A program made the translations under genes and the position numbers. Shown piece by piece: positions 53,285 to 61,546 of a DNA stretch of 64,000 bases; within the stretch, counting starts at the first letter, position 1; every line of letters starts with the position of its first letter. The notes beneath the pieces were generated by a model, which saw nothing but the letters and a program-made list of their open reading frames with translations, had not been told where the DNA came from and did not search any database. The stretch comes from JBEIFW01 sp046081125 (lineage in GTDB: Bacteria; Actinomycetota; Acidimicrobiia; Acidimicrobiales; Ilumatobacteraceae): positions 1-64,000 of the forward strand of contig JBJTVH010000002.1 in assembly GCA_046081125.1 (NCBI GenBank), read 5' to 3'.

Positions 53285-53885
53285 GCCGGTCGTGGCCTGG
53301 GCAGCCTGTGTCGTCGCCTACCTGGTCGGGTCGATCCCGAGCGCCGTCGTGGTCGCCCGCCGGCACGGTGTCGACATCCGTGCCGTCGGCGACCGCAACC
53401 CGGGGTGGTGGAACACCCAGGCCACGCTCGGGAAGCGCTCGGCGGTGCCGGTGTTCGTCGTCGACGCCGCCAAGGGGCTCGTCGCCGGTGGGCTCGGCCA
53501 CCTCGTCGCCGGTGGCCGGTGGTGGGTGCCCTACGTGGTCGTCGGCGCCGCGATGGTGGGCCACGCCTGGCCGGTGTTCGCCTCGTTCCGGGGCGGGCGG
53601 TGCGTGCTCACGCTGGTCGGGGGGTTCGTGGCGATCGCCCCGATCGCGGCGCTCGTCACGCTGCTCGTCTGCGTGGCGCTGTGGGGGGTCACCCGGCGCT
53701 TCGAGTGGTTCGCCCGGTCGGGGGTGTTCGGGTTCCCGGTCGTGCAGGCCGTGTTCGACCCCCTCGTCCACGTCGCTGCCACCGGCGCGCTGATGAGCTT
53801 CGTCGGATTCCGATTCGCGCAGGCGGCTCTGAGCGAGCGCCGCGGCGCCGGGCATGCTGGACTGCACCACGAGAAACCGTCGTAG
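53283..53885 (+). CDS. PlsY-like glycerol-3-phosphate acyltransferase
   Basis: A 200-residue membrane protein with about five helices. YLVGSIPSAVVVARRHG, VGDRNPGWWNTQATLGKR and GHAWPVFASFRGGRCVLT correspond to the three conserved PlsY loops, with changes: GNPGxxN appears as RNPGWWN and FKGGKG as FRGGRC. It may therefore be a divergent paralogue rather than the main acyltransferase that makes lysophosphatidate from acyl-phosphate. The ATG overlaps the start codon of the divergent gene. The next gene begins 12 bp downstream. Confidence 0.8.
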   Translation: MPVVAWAACVVAYLVGSIPSAVVVARRHGVDIRAVGDRNPGWWNTQATLGKRSAVPVFVVDAAKGLVAGGLGHLVAGGRWWVPYVVVGAAMVGHAWPVFASFRGGRCVLTLVGGFVAIAPIAALVTLLVCVALWGVTRRFEWFARSGVFGFPVVQAVFDPLVHVAATGALMSFVGFRFAQAALSERRGAGHAGLHHEKPS

Positions 53886-53897
53886 GAGGGTGCAGGA

Positions 53898-55091
53898 ATG
53901 CCGGGTCCGCTCGAGGGTGTGAAGGTGATCGACCTCTCGGCGATCATCTCGGGGCCGTGGTGTTGCCAGGTGTTGGCGGACCAGGGTGCCGAGGTGATCA
54001 AGGTCGAGCCGCGCCAGATCGGCGACCTGACCCGGATCGGCGGGTTCCGGGTGGGCACCATCTCGGCGTTGTACGCGAACGCGAACCGGGGCAAGCCGTC
54101 GGTCGCCTTAGACCTCTCCGGTGAGGAGGGCGTCGCCGTCCTCAAGCGCCTGGTTTCGTCGGCGGACGTGGTCGTGCAGAACTTCCGGCCCGGTGCGGCC
54201 GATCGGATGGGCATCGGGTACGAGGCGTTGCGGGCCGTGAACCCCGATGTGATCTACGCGTCGATCAGCGGGTTCGGTCCGGACGGCCCGTACGCCAACT
54301 GGCGGGTCTACGACCCGGTCATCCAGGCCGTCTCCGGTGTCGTGTCGATCCAGAAGAGCCTCGACATCCCGATCCCCGACCTGGTCCGGACCCTGGTGTG
54401 CGACAAGGCGACGGCGCACACGGCCGCTCAGGCGATCAGCGCTGCCCTCTACGCCCGGGCGACGGGCAAGGCCCGCGGGCAGCACCTGGTGATCCCGATG
54501 CTCGACTCTGCGCTCTACTGGCTGTGGCCGGATGCCTTCATGGCCCACACGATGTTCGGGCCCGAGGTGGTGCCGGGCGCAACGCTCTACCAGATCTATC
54601 GCCTGCAGCAGACGGCCGACGGGTTCCTGGTCTACTTCAGCGCGTCGGACTCGGAGTTCCAGGGGTTGTGCCGGGCCGTCGGTCACCCGGAGTGGATCGA
54701 CGACGAGCGGTTCGCGACGCCTCAGATGCGCCAGGTCGTCGCCCACTTCGAGGCCCTCGGCGCCATGCTGCACGAGGCGTTCTTGACGTTTCCGACCGAG
54801 GAGATCATCGACCGACTCCACGCGGAGCAGGTCCCGGCGGCCAAGGTCAACTCGATCGAGGACGTGTTCGAGGACCCGCAGGTGCGCACCAACGGGATCG
54901 TGCACACCTGGGAACACCCGCAGGCCGGCACGGTGAAGCAAGCCAAGCCGCCGGTGCGGTGGAGCGAGACCCAACACGAGCCGGTTTGGGCGATCGACGC
55001 ACTGGGCGAATCGACCGAGCAAGTGCTGCGGGCGCACGGCTACGACGACGACGGCCTCGCTGCACTTCGGGCCGCCGGCGTCATCGGCTGA
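53898..55091 (+). CDS. CaiB/BaiF family CoA-transferase
   Basis: A 397-residue class III CoA-transferase, moving CoA between acyl groups. The N-terminal GVKVIDLSAIISGPWCCQVLADQGAEVIKVE and NRGKPSVALDL are typical. The catalytic Asp is D203 in IPMLDSALYW. A good SD (AGGAGG) precedes the ATG. It is adjacent to an NTF2-like protein and near other lipid genes, fitting breakdown of bile-acid-like, carnitine-like or branched acyl substrates; the exact acid is unknown. Confidence 0.93.
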   Translation: MPGPLEGVKVIDLSAIISGPWCCQVLADQGAEVIKVEPRQIGDLTRIGGFRVGTISALYANANRGKPSVALDLSGEEGVAVLKRLVSSADVVVQNFRPGAADRMGIGYEALRAVNPDVIYASISGFGPDGPYANWRVYDPVIQAVSGVVSIQKSLDIPIPDLVRTLVCDKATAHTAAQAISAALYARATGKARGQHLVIPMLDSALYWLWPDAFMAHTMFGPEVVPGATLYQIYRLQQTADGFLVYFSASDSEFQGLCRAVGHPEWIDDERFATPQMRQVVAHFEALGAMLHEAFLTFPTEEIIDRLHAEQVPAAKVNSIEDVFEDPQVRTNGIVHTWEHPQAGTVKQAKPPVRWSETQHEPVWAIDALGESTEQVLRAHGYDDDGLAALRAAGVIG

Positions 55092-55124
55092 TCGCCTCCG
55101 GCGATCCACCGGGCGGCGATCCCG

Positions 55125-55130
55125 TACGGT
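55125..55130 (+). promoter_or_regulatory. -10 box of the SnoaL-like gene
   Basis: TACGGT ends 7 nt before the ATG at 55138 and overlaps the alternative GTG at 55129, so it favours the ATG. Confidence 0.5.
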
Positions 55131-55137
55131 GCGGCCC

Positions 55138-55704
55138 ATGGGCGAACTCGACGAACTCCGCAGCCTCGTGGCTGATCTCCAGCGTCGACTGGCCGTGCTC
55201 GAGATCCGCGAGGCGTGCCAGTCGACGTTCCACCAGTACCTGTACCTGATGGACGTGGGCTATGCCGACGAACTCGTGCGGGAGGTGTTCACCACCGATG
55301 CCGTGCTCGACGTGGTCAACTTTCCGCCAGGGTCGGGCGAGGACCTCCACCTCGTCGGCCACGAGGGGATCTCCCCGCTCTACGTCGACCACACCCGCTG
55401 GGAGCCGTCGGTTCGCGGTGGCCACCACACCTCGAACGTGTCGATCAGCGTCGACGACGACCTCGCCCACGCCGAGCTGTCGGCCTACATGATGACCTCC
55501 GGTGCGGGCCGGGCCTCGTTGCAGGGCGGTCAGTACCAGGGCCGGTTCCGCCGGGACGGCGACGGGCAGTGGCGGCTCGAACGGTTCCGGATCATCTCGG
55601 GCTGGGGATGGACCGTGGCGTCGGAGTCCTCCGGACGGATCACCGAGCCGGTTGACGCAACGAAGGCCGAACGGGGCGCACGGCCGCCCGTGTTCCGGCC
55701 CTGA
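55138..55704 (+). CDS. SnoaL/NTF2-like domain protein
   Basis: A 188-residue protein with an N-terminal coiled helix (DELRSLVADLQRRLAVLE) followed by an alpha+beta cone (FHQYLYLMDVGYADELVREVF, GGHHTSNVSIS, RFRRDGDGQWRLERFRI). This fits the SnoaL_4-type proteins that often accompany steroid or polyketide enzymes as dehydratases, isomerases or binding proteins. No catalytic set can be named. It follows the CoA-transferase by 46 bp but has its own leaderless-type -10 box. Confidence 0.8.
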   Translation: MGELDELRSLVADLQRRLAVLEIREACQSTFHQYLYLMDVGYADELVREVFTTDAVLDVVNFPPGSGEDLHLVGHEGISPLYVDHTRWEPSVRGGHHTSNVSISVDDDLAHAELSAYMMTSGAGRASLQGGQYQGRFRRDGDGQWRLERFRIISGWGWTVASESSGRITEPVDATKAERGARPPVFRP

Positions 55705-55716
55705 CCGGCGCGGTGG

Positions 55717-56997
55717 TCAGTCGAGCGGTTTGGCCCGGCTGACCACCACCGCAGCGGTCAGGTTCACGCCGGCCAGTACGAGGAACGGCATCGTGTAGCT
55801 GCCCGAGGCGTCACGGGCCCAGCCGATGAAGAACATGCCGGCGGCGCTGCCGAGCTGCCCGGCCAGGGCGATCACGCTGTAGACGGTGGCGAAGCTCGTG
55901 ATCCCGAACAGCTCGCCGACCAGCAGCGACTGCATCATGTAGACGTTGCCGATCGTGAACCCGAACACGGTGGCCACGACGTAGATCGACCAGGTCGACC
56001 CGGCGATCGTGTAGAGCGCGATCGCCAGGCCCTGCAACGCGAACAGCCCGACGGTGACCCAACGCTTGTCGAGACCGTCGGCGATCTGCCCCATCGCGAG
56101 GCGGGCGACGATCGAGCCGACCGTCGTCGTGGTCACCGCGAGCGCCGCGGCCGACAGCGAGCCGAGCTTGTCGGGATCCGACAGGAAGGTCTGCTGGTTG
56201 ATGAGCACCGCGGTCTGGGCGGCGAGGGCCAGGGTGAACCCGATCAGCAAGGCCCAGAACGATCCCGTCGACATGGCGTCGTTGCGGGTCCAGACCCGGT
56301 ACTGGTCACCCATCCGACGGGGCGGCGCCGCGCTCGCCGGGCCGGGCCCGCCGTCGGGCTCCTGGCCGACGAGCGCCGGGTCGGGAACGACGACGATCAG
56401 CAGCACCGGCAGCGCCACGACGACCACGAGCGCCCCGAGGATCGGCGCCGCCGTCGCCAGACCGTGGGCCTCGATGAGCGAGGTGCCGACCGGGACGAGG
56501 ATGGCGCCACCGAGCGACACCCCGGTCGAGGAGATCGACGTCGCCTTGGCCCGGGACCGGATGAACCAGCGCGACAGCATCGAGGAGATCGGCAGCGCGG
56601 CGCCGACCCCGTAGGCGATCGCCATGGCCGCATAGACGGCGAACAGCTGCCACTCGTGTTCGACGAGACCGAGGCCGGCGACGGCGAACCCGGTGGCGAC
56701 GATCCCGAAGGCCAGGAACGGGACGGCACCGCGCCGGTCGATGTGGCGACCGACGACGAAGCCAGCGACGCCCGACAACGCGAAGTACAACCCGCTGGCC
56801 CCGTTGACCACCGACGAGGACCAGCCGTGCTCGAGCTTGAGGGGCTTGAGGAACACCGACTGGCCGTAGTACCCGACGCCGACGGTCACGAACATCATGG
56901 CCAGGCAGCTCACGGCCACGACCCAGCCGTAGAAGTGGCGGGCCGCGATCCGCCGGGCCAGCGCCGGCGCCCGACCCGGGACCCCGACGGCGGTCAT
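55717..56997 (-). CDS. MFS transporter (OFA / monocarboxylate-like)
   Basis: A 426-residue transporter with about 12 helices in two halves joined by a Pro/Gly-rich central loop (about 205-235). FYGWVVAVSCLAMMFVTVGVGYYGQSVFLKPL at the start, GRHIDRRGAVPFLAFG and the late GELFGITSFATVYSVIALAGQLG match oxalate/formate-antiporter-like or monocarboxylate permeases. It lies one base after the LLM enzyme stop and is the last gene of a minus-strand operon, so it may carry the acid handled by that enzyme set. Confidence 0.88.
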   Translation of the reverse strand: MTAVGVPGRAPALARRIAARHFYGWVVAVSCLAMMFVTVGVGYYGQSVFLKPLKLEHGWSSSVVNGASGLYFALSGVAGFVVGRHIDRRGAVPFLAFGIVATGFAVAGLGLVEHEWQLFAVYAAMAIAYGVGAALPISSMLSRWFIRSRAKATSISSTGVSLGGAILVPVGTSLIEAHGLATAAPILGALVVVVALPVLLIVVVPDPALVGQEPDGGPGPASAAPPRRMGDQYRVWTRNDAMSTGSFWALLIGFTLALAAQTAVLINQQTFLSDPDKLGSLSAAALAVTTTTVGSIVARLAMGQIADGLDKRWVTVGLFALQGLAIALYTIAGSTWSIYVVATVFGFTIGNVYMMQSLLVGELFGITSFATVYSVIALAGQLGSAAGMFFIGWARDASGSYTMPFLVLAGVNLTAAVVVSRAKPLD

Positions 56998-56998
56998 G

Positions 56999-57874
56999 TC
57001 AACGGGTCCGGGGGACGACGTCGGTCATGAACGAACCCACCTTGTCGAGCAGTTCGTCGGGGCTGCGGGCCGGGAGCGACAGCATCAGCTCGTCGAGGCC
57101 CGCATCCGCGTAGGCCCGGACGTCGCCGGCCTGTTGTTCGGCCGAGCCCGACAGCGGCGACCCCTCCGGCACGGTGCGCCCGCCGGGCATGTGGCGCAGG
57201 TTGACCGTGCCGGGCGTGCGGCCGAACCGGTCGCACGCCGCCCGGTAGCCGGCGATCCCCGTCGCCACTTCACCGGGGCCGAGGTTGATGGGGTGCCAGC
57301 CGTCGCCGAGCTCGGCGGCCCGGCGCACCGAGGGGGCTTGGTTGCCGCCCACGAGGATCGGGATGGTGCCGACTCGGTCAGGTGCCTGCTTGGGGAACAT
57401 GCGCATGTCCCGGTAGCGCTTCGTGGGTCCCTCGAAGCTGGACGTCTCGGTCTCCCACAGGTTCCGGATCACCCGCAGGTACTCGTCGGTGACCGCGCCC
57501 CGTCGCTCGAAGTCGGCCGACAGCGCCTCGAACTCGGCCTGCAGCCACCCGGCGCCGATACCGAGTACGAGCCGGCCACCCGAGAGCACGTCCACCGACG
57601 ACAGGAACTTCGCGGTGAACACCGGATCGCGGTACGGCAGGATCAGCACCGAGATCCCGAGTGTGACCCGGGAGGTCCGCGCCGCGAGCCAGGCCAGCAG
57701 CGCCAGGGGTTCGTGCATCGTCTCGGGGATGTACCGCTCCCCGGCGGGCACGATGACGTGATCGCTCACCCACAGCGAGTCGAACCCGAGGGCCTCGAGC
57801 TCGCCGGAGAGGCGCTGTTGCACCTCGGGCGACAGGAACGGACCAGCCTGCGGCAGCGCAACCCCGAAACGCAT
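56999..57874 (-). CDS. LLM-class (probably F420-dependent) oxidoreductase
   Basis: A 291-residue luciferase-like barrel. MRFGVALPQAGPFLSPE, GFDSLWVSDHVIVPAG, LSGGRLVLGIGAGWLQAEFEALSADF and IPILVGGNQAPSVRRAAELGDGWHP are typical of TIGR03619-like F420 enzymes. It starts 9 bp after the FAD-enzyme stop and ends one base before the MFS gene, so the three are one operon. A role in lipid or steroid ring reduction is plausible from context but unproven. Confidence 0.9.
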   Translation of the reverse strand: MRFGVALPQAGPFLSPEVQQRLSGELEALGFDSLWVSDHVIVPAGERYIPETMHEPLALLAWLAARTSRVTLGISVLILPYRDPVFTAKFLSSVDVLSGGRLVLGIGAGWLQAEFEALSADFERRGAVTDEYLRVIRNLWETETSSFEGPTKRYRDMRMFPKQAPDRVGTIPILVGGNQAPSVRRAAELGDGWHPINLGPGEVATGIAGYRAACDRFGRTPGTVNLRHMPGGRTVPEGSPLSGSAEQQAGDVRAYADAGLDELMLSLPARSPDELLDKVGSFMTDVVPRTR

Positions 57875-57883
57875 GCCCCCGTT

Positions 57884-59335
57884 CTACGCCGCCCGGTCGA
57901 CCGCTTCCAACAGGTCCTCCCGGCGGCGCGGCCCGAGCGGGGCCTCGGCCGGGCGCTGGTCGCGGCTCTGCCAGATGGCCAGGACCCGGGATTGCAGCTC
58001 GGGATCGGTGGTGAGCGCATCGGGCTTGGTCAGCAGGTTGAGCTGGCGCAGGAACGCCCGCAGCACGACGGCATCGAGCCGCAGCGCCGGGAGCAGGCCG
58101 TCGCGCAGGACCCCACGGATGAACGTGCGGGGGTCGGTGGTGTCGCCGTCGGGGTCCTGGCCGGCGAGCAGCGCTGCGGCGACCCGGCGGGCCTCGGCGT
58201 CCTGGATGACCGACGACCGGTACCACGGCACCAGGTGCTCCTCGGTCGCCGCCGCAAGTGCGACGGCCTGGTCGCGCAGGTCCCCGGGATGGGCCCGGAC
58301 GACCTCGCGAAGGAGGTGACCGTGCCAGAACCCGGTGCTGCACCCTCGGCCGTACAGCGGGTTGGTGCACAACCGGGTGTCGCCGATCGCGTGCAGCCCG
58401 AGGACCACCGGGTTGCCGGCGGGCACGAACTCACGCCACCGGTTGACGAGCCCGGCCATCTTGTGAACCGGGGAGATCGGTACGCCCCGCCCGTCGACGT
58501 ACGCCGCGGTCGGCGCCAGCAGCCCGCACACGGCATCGAACACCTCGGGCTCGTCGAGGACGCGCCGCAGATGGTCGTCGTCGGTGGGCACGGCGAACGT
58601 GAGCGAGAACGTGCGGCGGTCACCGACGAAGGCGCCGTACTTGAGATAGCCGAGATCGGCGCCCGCCGGGCCGGTGCGATCCGGCAGATCGGCTCCGTCG
58701 CGCAACCGGTAGAAGCGTGACAGATAGACGATGCCGGTGTCGTCCACCTCCTCGGCCACCGGGTCGCAGCCGAGCTCGGCGAGCCACTCGGGGAGCGCCG
58801 ATCGCCGCCCGCCGGCGACCACGACCACGTCGGCGTGGACGGTGCCCCCGCCGGCGAGGCGCACGCCGCGCACGACCGGCGGCGAGCCGGGGTCGGCGAT
58901 GAGCCCGTCGACGGCGACCCCGGGCCGGAACCGGACGCGCCCCTCGTCCTCGACGGTCCGGCGCAGCACCCACTCGAAGGTGGTCCGCCGGCAGCCGAGC
59001 ATCGTGAGTTCGTGGTCGTCGGGTTGCGGCACATAGCCCTGCAGCGTCGGCGGGAGCGCGGCGCCGAAGCGCATCTCGGTGGCGCCGGCGGCGAGCAGGG
59101 CATCGAGGACGTCGGGGTGGTGCTCGGCGAGCAGCAGCCGCAGGCGAGCGAGGAACGCATGGCTGTGGCGCACCTGCGGAGCGCTGCGCCGGTCCCAGTC
59201 GAAAGCCGAATCGGGATCCGGCGGCACCTCGGTGGCGTCGCGGTCGAGCACGGTCACCGAGTGACCGTCACGGGACAGCCCGAGAGCGGCTCCGAGCCCG
59301 GACACCCCGCCACCGATGATGAGCACCTCAGCCAT
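57884..59335 (-). CDS. FAD-dependent oxidoreductase (geranylgeranyl-reductase/halogenase-like fold)
   Basis: A 483-residue flavoprotein. The ADP-binding loop IIGGGVSGLGAALGLSRDGHSVTVLDRD is at 5-33. A second FAD motif (LHAIGDTRLCTNPLYGRGCSTGFWHG, with a GD and a Pro) is near 318-345. Size and layout fit FAD_binding_3-type proteins related to halogenases and geranylgeranyl reductases. A TAGCGT -10 box is 6 nt upstream. It heads the operon with the LLM enzyme and the transporter. The substrate is unknown. Confidence 0.85.
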   Translation of the reverse strand: MAEVLIIGGGVSGLGAALGLSRDGHSVTVLDRDATEVPPDPDSAFDWDRRSAPQVRHSHAFLARLRLLLAEHHPDVLDALLAAGATEMRFGAALPPTLQGYVPQPDDHELTMLGCRRTTFEWVLRRTVEDEGRVRFRPGVAVDGLIADPGSPPVVRGVRLAGGGTVHADVVVVAGGRRSALPEWLAELGCDPVAEEVDDTGIVYLSRFYRLRDGADLPDRTGPAGADLGYLKYGAFVGDRRTFSLTFAVPTDDDHLRRVLDEPEVFDAVCGLLAPTAAYVDGRGVPISPVHKMAGLVNRWREFVPAGNPVVLGLHAIGDTRLCTNPLYGRGCSTGFWHGHLLREVVRAHPGDLRDQAVALAAATEEHLVPWYRSSVIQDAEARRVAAALLAGQDPDGDTTDPRTFIRGVLRDGLLPALRLDAVVLRAFLRQLNLLTKPDALTTDPELQSRVLAIWQSRDQRPAEAPLGPRRREDLLEAVDRAA

Positions 59336-59341
59336 GGCGCG

Positions 59342-59347
59342 ACGCTA
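59342..59347 (-). promoter_or_regulatory. -10 box of the FAD-oxidoreductase operon
   Basis: Minus-strand TAGCGT ends 6 nt before the ATG at 59335. Confidence 0.5.
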
Positions 59348-59399
59348 GCAACGCCCTGCTCGTCGAGGTCGGGCCCGGGCGTGTGGCCCGTGTCCGCGG

Positions 59400-59422
59400 C
59401 TGATCGGCCGATGCCCGATCAG
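59400..59422. terminator. 8-bp hairpin after the thiolase-like gene
   Basis: CTGATCGG and CCGATCAG flank a 7-base loop, 11 bp downstream (minus direction) of the thiolase stop codon. There is no T-run, so its role as a terminator is tentative. Confidence 0.4.
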
Positions 59423-59444
59423 CCGGCGTCGATCAGCCGGCGTC
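59417..59444. repeat. Perfect 14-bp tandem duplication over the thiolase stop codon
   Basis: GATCAGCCGGCGTC occurs twice without a gap (59417-59430, 59431-59444). The inner copy holds the last codons and stop of the thiolase-like gene; the outer copy repeats them beyond the stop. Confidence 0.8.
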
Positions 59445-60917
59445 GAGGGTGCCGGCCTCGTCGAGGGTGACGCTTCGGCCGACCCACTCGCCCTCGCACA
59501 TCGCGGCAGCCAGGCCCCGGTCGCGTGCCGTACCCCAGGCCCGACGCCCGTCGGCGAGCAGGCAGGCGGCGAAGGCCTGTTCGGGGTCACCGTCGCGGTC
59601 GTGCATCACGGTGTAGGCCTCGACGGTCGCTGCGCCCGCCGCGTCCGACGTCCGGGCGAGCACACGACGGGGCAGGGCGTCGATCGCCTCCTGCGGATCG
59701 TCGTGGCGGAACCCTGCCGCCGGCGGCTCGGTCGAGTACACGCCGAAGGCGTGCTTGGTGACGAAGCCGCCGTTGGCCCACACGAGCCCACGGGCACCGG
59801 GCCGCTCGCGCAGCTCGCTGACCACGGTGGCGATCGAGTGCATCACGTAGTCGTTCCAGGGTCCGCCGGCGAACGACAACCCGCCGGTCCGGGTGAGCTG
59901 GCGGTCGAGCGGCAAGCCGAGGCTCGCGGCACCGAGCTGTACCGCAGAGGGGAAGCACGAGTACAGGTCGACGATCTCGACGTCGTCGATCCCGATCCCG
60001 GCGAGCTCGAGCGCCCGCCGACCGCCGAGGCGCACCGCCGGCGTCTCGGCGTAGTTCCACCGATGCGACACGAACAGGTGCTCGTGGCAGTCGGTGCCGG
60101 CATGGGGGAAGACCCACCGGTCGCGCCTGATGCCGAGCGCCTCGGCCTTGGCCACGGAACAGATCAGCACCGCCGCCGACTGATCGACGTCGTTGTTGGA
60201 GTTCATGTACTTCGGGTACGGGAACCCGATCATGCGGTTGCGAGGCCCCGGGGTGCGGATCTCCTCCGGGGTCAGGTGTCGGCGCACCCAGGCATAGGGG
60301 TTGCGCGACGCGACCTCGGAGAAGCGGCTCCACAACTCGGAGACCTTCACCTGGTGCTCCTCTACCCCCTCGCCGGCGGCCGCTCGCAGGGCGGTCTCGA
60401 ACATCGGGTAGATCTGCACGGGCATCTGGAGCCCGCGAGCGACCTCGTCGGGGTGGTTCATGTCGAGGTCCTTGCCGAGCACCCGGTCCGGCCGGACGTC
60501 GGGTTCGACCTTCGGCCACAGCTGCACGCCGGCCTGCTTGGCCCGGACCCGGGTGCGCCAGGCTTCCCCGCCGCACAGCACCGCTAGGTCCAACTCGCCG
60601 GCTGCGATGGCGAGGGCCGTGGTGTTCACGAGGGTCTGGGGCGAGTTCCCGCCATCGGTGGTCTCCACGGTCTCCCGGGTGTCGATCCCGAGTTCGGCGG
60701 CCGCGAAACGCGCCGGATCCCGGTACTTCCACGACAGCGAGCGCACCACCCGGACCGAGTCGACGTCGGGCACGGCGCCCAGACCGGCGTCGGACGCGGC
60801 GGCCCGCACGGCGTCGGCCATGAGCCCGACCGGCGACCGGGCGTCCTCGAGGGCGTCGACGTGCTGGACGACCTGGCCTACGCCGATGATGACCGGGGTG
60901 CGCGGATCAAGCGTCAT
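59433..60917 (-). CDS. SCP2-type thiolase-like protein (TLP1-like)
   Basis: A 494-residue thiolase-fold protein. At the usual active-site cysteine position it reads VETTDGGNSPQTLVN, so no nucleophilic Cys is present. His/Asn-type blocks such as GGLSFAGGPWNDYVMHSI and a C-terminal OB-like extension (about 400-494) match mycobacterial thiolase-like proteins (TLP1) rather than active acetyl-CoA acetyltransferases. Homologues are linked to lipid or steroid degradation and may bind acyl-CoA. A TAGCGT -10 box is 6 nt upstream of the ATG. Confidence 0.87.
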   Translation of the reverse strand: MTLDPRTPVIIGVGQVVQHVDALEDARSPVGLMADAVRAAASDAGLGAVPDVDSVRVVRSLSWKYRDPARFAAAELGIDTRETVETTDGGNSPQTLVNTTALAIAAGELDLAVLCGGEAWRTRVRAKQAGVQLWPKVEPDVRPDRVLGKDLDMNHPDEVARGLQMPVQIYPMFETALRAAAGEGVEEHQVKVSELWSRFSEVASRNPYAWVRRHLTPEEIRTPGPRNRMIGFPYPKYMNSNNDVDQSAAVLICSVAKAEALGIRRDRWVFPHAGTDCHEHLFVSHRWNYAETPAVRLGGRRALELAGIGIDDVEIVDLYSCFPSAVQLGAASLGLPLDRQLTRTGGLSFAGGPWNDYVMHSIATVVSELRERPGARGLVWANGGFVTKHAFGVYSTEPPAAGFRHDDPQEAIDALPRRVLARTSDAAGAATVEAYTVMHDRDGDPEQAFAACLLADGRRAWGTARDRGLAAAMCEGEWVGRSVTLDEAGTLDAG

Positions 60918-60923
60918 GGCGGC

Positions 60924-60929
60924 ACGCTA
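60924..60929 (-). promoter_or_regulatory. -10 box of the thiolase-like gene
   Basis: Minus-strand TAGCGT, 6 nt before the ATG at 60917. Confidence 0.5.
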
Positions 60930-60988
60930 CGACCGCAGCTCGACGCGTTCCCAACCTCTGCCCGGCGTTCCGGCCGGCACTGCAGCAC

Positions 60989-60994
60989 TACCGT
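60989..60994 (+). promoter_or_regulatory. -10 box of rpiB
   Basis: TACCGT ends 7 nt before the GTG at 61002 and overlaps the alternative GTG at 60993, so it supports the later start. Confidence 0.5.
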
Positions 60995-61001
60995 GCCGGC
61001 C

Positions 61002-61451
61002 GTGACCAGGATCGCCATCGGCGCCGACCACGCCGGCTTCGCGCTCAAGCAGCATCTCGTGGCCTTCCTCCGAGGGCTCGGGCACGACGTGGACGACCAG
61101 GGCACCGATTCGGAGGAGTCGGTCGACTACCCCGCCATCTGCGCCGGGGTCGGCCGCACCGTGCGCGACGGGCGGGCCGAGATAGGCATCGTCATCGGCG
61201 GTTCGGGCCAGGGTGAGCAGCTGGCGGCGAACAAGGTCCGGGGGGTGCGCGCCGCACTGTGCAACGACCTATACACGGCGCGGATGGCGCGGGCCCACAA
61301 CGATGCGAACGTGCTGTCGATCGGCGGCCGGGTCGTGGGCACCGGCCTGGCCGTGGAGATCGTCACGCTGTTCCTCACCACTGCCTTCGAGGGCGGTCGC
61401 CACGCCCGGCGGGTCGCGCAGCTCACGGCGATCGAGGACGAGGAACGCTGA
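61002..61451 (+). CDS. rpiB: Ribose-5-phosphate isomerase B
   Basis: A 149-residue RpiB/LacAB-family isomerase of the pentose phosphate pathway. IAIGADHAGFALKQHL, GTDSEESVDYP, GGSGQGEQLAANKVRGVRAALC and ARAHNDANVLSIGGRVVG are all characteristic. The active-site position equivalent to Cys in E. coli reads GSGQG, as in other actinobacterial enzymes. It lies 95 bp before glyA, but glyA has its own possible -10, so the two may not share one transcript. Confidence 0.95.
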   Translation: MTRIAIGADHAGFALKQHLVAFLRGLGHDVDDQGTDSEESVDYPAICAGVGRTVRDGRAEIGIVIGGSGQGEQLAANKVRGVRAALCNDLYTARMARAHNDANVLSIGGRVVGTGLAVEIVTLFLTTAFEGGRHARRVAQLTAIEDEER

Positions 61452-61505
61452 GCCGGGCGCCGGTCACGGACCGGCTGGCGCAGGCCTTTGCTGGACGCGG
61501 GTCCG

Positions 61506-61511
61506 TAGACT
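61506..61511 (+). promoter_or_regulatory. Possible -10 box of glyA
   Basis: TAGACT 35 nt before the glyA ATG, leaving a short leader with a CTGGAG ribosome-binding site. I see no riboswitch core in the 95-bp gap. Confidence 0.4.
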
Positions 61512-61546
61512 CCGGCGGTCAGCCCTGGCGACCCCCTGGAGCCCGA

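Noticed and set aside
59433..60917. Active acetyl-CoA acetyltransferase
   Set aside because: The nucleophilic cysteine is missing and the C-terminal extension fits thiolase-like (TLP1) proteins, so an active thiolase call would overstate the evidence.
61452..61546. ZTP or glycine riboswitch before glyA
   Set aside because: The gap is 95 bp, and I find neither the conserved ZTP pseudoknot segments nor a glycine aptamer core.
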